Assembly (NCBI GenBank): GCA_023150835.1
Contig: JAKLKB010000046.1
Span: 1-63,264 of the forward strand
Direction of reading: 5' to 3'
From: Myxococcota bacterium
Lineage (GTDB): Bacteria; Myxococcota_C; UBA6777
DNA: 63,264 nt
Of this stretch, positions 61,691-63,264 are shown piece by piece. The notes beneath the pieces are model-generated. The model was not told the origin of the DNA and did not search any database. It saw only the letters and a list, made by a program, of their open reading frames with translations. The stretch's first letter is position 1. Each line of letters starts with the position of its first letter. A program made the position numbers and the translations under genes.

Positions 61691-61879
61691 GCTTGCACAC
61701 TCAACACACACCTTACTTCGCCTTTCGGGACGGCTTCCGCTTCGGTCGCTTGCCGCTTCGCTTGCTGCGCTTCCTTTGCTTCTGCCTCCCGCGTCTTCGT
61801 TCGGCCACTTTACCTACCGCACTCTACGTAGACACCATGCTCGTTTTCGCCAAGGGTAAAAGGGTAAAAGGGACAAGGG

Positions 61880-63264
61880 TCAATACCTGAGAAGACGAAA
61901 GCCGAGGTTGCCGTCGCGAATCGTCGGCGCATCGCTGCTGCGAGACGCTGAGCGCACGAGCCCCGCGTGGCTGTTCCAACCACCACCTCGAGACACACGC
62001 AACGTACTACTACCGCTACGTAGTGGATCTTGCGTACCCAGTCCTTCATACGAGCCGTACACATCCATCGTCCACTCGTACACATTCCCCAACATATCCT
62101 TCAATCCCCACCCATTCGCGCTCTTTCCGCCCACCGGATGCGTTTTGCTGTCACTATTGCCACCATACCAAGCCACATCGTCTAGCTCCCCATGACGTGC
62201 CCCTGTGCTTCCCGCTCGTGCTGCATACTCCCACTCCGCTTCCGTCGGCAGTCGCCAACCCTTGCATCCAAAGATTCCCCTCTCCGTCTCTGTGCAAGCC
62301 GCCAATCCTTGCGCTTCCGACAGCTTCTCCGCAAACTCCCGCGCTTCGTGCCAACTCACCTGCTCCACAGGACAGTTGTCACCACACGACGAGAAATGCG
62401 ATGGATTCCTCCCCATCAATGCCTTGTACTGCCCTTGCGTCACTTCGCTCTCTAACATCCAGAATCCTTTGCTGATCGTGACACTTCGCTGTGGCGACTT
62501 ATTATCTGGAATTATATAATGCGACTTATTATCTGGACTTGTATCAAAAATGAACCCTCTTCTATATCCTTCCACAGGTTTTGACGAACTTAGGCTCGGC
62601 TCATTCTCTGAACTCCCCATCGTGAACGAACCCGCTGGAATCCAGCGCATCGCGAATGTCGCTCCCTTTACCCTAAAGCTATGACGCGCTCCTTCTGACG
62701 GCTTCGACAGCCTTTCCACAATGTTACAACCCTCTTTCTGTCCCAAGCGACATGCCCTGCGATACCACAGCAACGCCTCCGAGGACGAACGACCCTCCTC
62801 TGCTTTCCCTTTCTCCAAGGCTTTTAAGCCTTCATGCATTTGACAAGCTTCGGCATACTTGACCCCACACGCCGTTTTCAGCCAATACAACGCAAGCTGT
62901 TGCTCCTTTCCCACCTGCCCTTTTCCTCGCGCAAACCATGCCTCACCACGCGCTTTGCAGCCTTCCGCATATCCCTTCTCGCACGCCAACTTGTACCATC
63001 TATCCGCATCGCCCCACTTCGACGGCTCCGATTCCGCACCCTTGCACCACTTCAGCCCCATCTCCCAAGCCTTCGCACACCCTCCATCTTCTCCCAAGCT
63101 GCACGCCTTCGCATACCACTCGCTCGCTTTCCCCAACGACCGCCCTTCTTCTCTTTTCCCCCGCGCCATGTACCTCCTCACCATCCGACGTTTCCGCTCC
63201 AACGCCCGTTCCACTCTCTGTTGCTCTAGCCCCTCTCGAAGCGACTTCAACGCCCTTTCCAATC
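61880..63264 (-). CDS. Sel1-repeat and SUMF1/FGE-sulfatase domain protein (5' truncated)
   Basis: About 460 residues are visible; the frame runs off the window and the true start is not seen. Residues ~30-195 are Sel1-like repeats with paired Cys (EWYAKACSLGEDGGCAKAW, RWYKLACEKGYAEGCKARG, LWYRRACRLGQKEGCNIVE). Residues ~205-460 are a SUMF1/formylglycine-generating-enzyme fold: MRWIPAGSFTMGSSENE, GFWMLESEVTQGQYKALMG, WRLPTEAEWEYAARAG, GNVYEWTMDVY and the C-terminal GGGWNSHAGLVRSASR, GNLGFRLLRY. True FGE activity needs a pair of catalytic Cys that I cannot assign, so many such proteins are non-enzymatic. A 27-bp direct duplication lies in the domain (62494-62537). Confidence 0.88.
   Translation of the reverse strand, partial: LERALKSLREGLEQQRVERALERKRRMVRRYMARGKREEGRSLGKASEWYAKACSLGEDGGCAKAWEMGLKWCKGAESEPSKWGDADRWYKLACEKGYAEGCKARGEAWFARGKGQVGKEQQLALYWLKTACGVKYAEACQMHEGLKALEKGKAEEGRSSSEALLWYRRACRLGQKEGCNIVERLSKPSEGARHSFRVKGATFAMRWIPAGSFTMGSSENEPSLSSSKPVEGYRRGFIFDTSPDNKSHYIIPDNKSPQRSVTISKGFWMLESEVTQGQYKALMGRNPSHFSSCGDNCPVEQVSWHEAREFAEKLSEAQGLAACTETERGIFGCKGWRLPTEAEWEYAARAGSTGARHGELDDVAWYGGNSDSKTHPVGGKSANGWGLKDMLGNVYEWTMDVYGSYEGLGTQDPLRSGSSTLRVSRGGGWNSHAGLVRSASRSSDAPTIRDGNLGFRLLRY
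62494..62537. repeat. 27-bp period duplication inside the SUMF1-domain gene
   Basis: GCGACTTATTATCTGGA occurs at 62494-62510 and 62521-62537. The period is nine codons, and the encoded peptides repeat PDNKS in a loop of the SUMF1 domain. The segment is more AT-rich than its surroundings. Confidence 0.8.

Larger units (their letters stand above)
60875..61879. other. Repeat-rich intergenic region
   Basis: About 1 kb without a supported gene. It contains two R2 copies, a 20-bp palindrome, an 8-bp microrepeat and two related ~50-bp elements (61435-61550). The ORFs here are repeats read as protein. Confidence 0.7.

Noticed and set aside
1-63264. tRNA or rRNA genes
   Set aside because: No T-loop plus CCA-type ends with cloverleaf pairing and no rRNA core sequence were recognised; a covariance-model scan would be needed to be certain.

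Overview
The window reads as a stretch of chromosome from a Gram-negative bacterium, most probably a Myxococcota / former Deltaproteobacteria lineage. I infer this from the gene types: outer-membrane and LolA-like proteins, lipoproteins with PKD and IPT/TIG domains, a DUF4388 (PATAN) protein, FHA and PP2C signalling proteins, TPR/Sel1 proteins, AMACR plus SCP-2, and long Pro/Ser/Thr-rich linkers. No rRNA, tRNA, CRISPR array, transposase or phage gene was seen, so species-level placement is not possible from sequence alone.

Layout. 1-3.0 kb: 3' end of an unknown gene, an unknown membrane-anchored protein and a D-cysteine desulfhydrase-like PLP enzyme. 3.0-3.9 kb: gene-free, filled with tandem repeats. 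3.9-10.6 kb (minus): a cell-surface operon of a TIG/PKD lipoprotein, a family 2 glycosyltransferase and a polytopic membrane protein. 11.0-15.5 kb (plus): BMP-type nucleoside-binding protein, its ABC ATPase and a CbpA-like DnaJ. 15.6-23.6 kb: phenylalanine hydroxylase, PP2C phosphatase with a cNMP-binding domain, a TetR regulator, HemW and a zinc-ribbon protein. 23.8-32.9 kb: a solitary McrB-like AAA+ NTPase, a TPR protein, a large transglutaminase-elicitor-like protein and a flotillin/SPFH protein. 33.3-48.4 kb: a long minus-strand run with an LpqC-like esterase, OM barrel, peptide deformylase, PATAN/J-like protein, PriA, LolA-like protein, AMACR, SCP-2, ExbD, ExbB, a J-like/HTH protein, a MinD-like ATPase and SelA. 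48.5-52.3 kb (plus): a pseudokinase-PP2C fusion and an FHA protein. 52.6-54.0 kb: glycerol-1-phosphate dehydrogenase. 55.2-60.9 kb: a 1,875-residue protein joining a helical-repeat body, an HExxH metalloprotease-like domain and a VWA/MIDAS domain. 60.9-63.3 kb: a repeat-rich gap and a truncated Sel1-SUMF1 protein.

Three features run through the window. (1) Dispersed and tandem repeats sit at 3' ends of genes, and in three cases a repeat supplies or abuts the stop codon. (2) In-frame minisatellites occur inside at least five proteins. (3) Synonymous codons are chosen so that Ile ATC codons are mostly preceded by G or T, which fills the genes with GATC and GATATC. The strongest candidates for undescribed biology are the helical-repeat/HExxH/VWA protein with a strong terminator just upstream, the pseudokinase-PP2C/FHA pair, the solitary McrB-like NTPase, and the EF-hand/transglutaminase-like protein with a duplicated N-terminal module.
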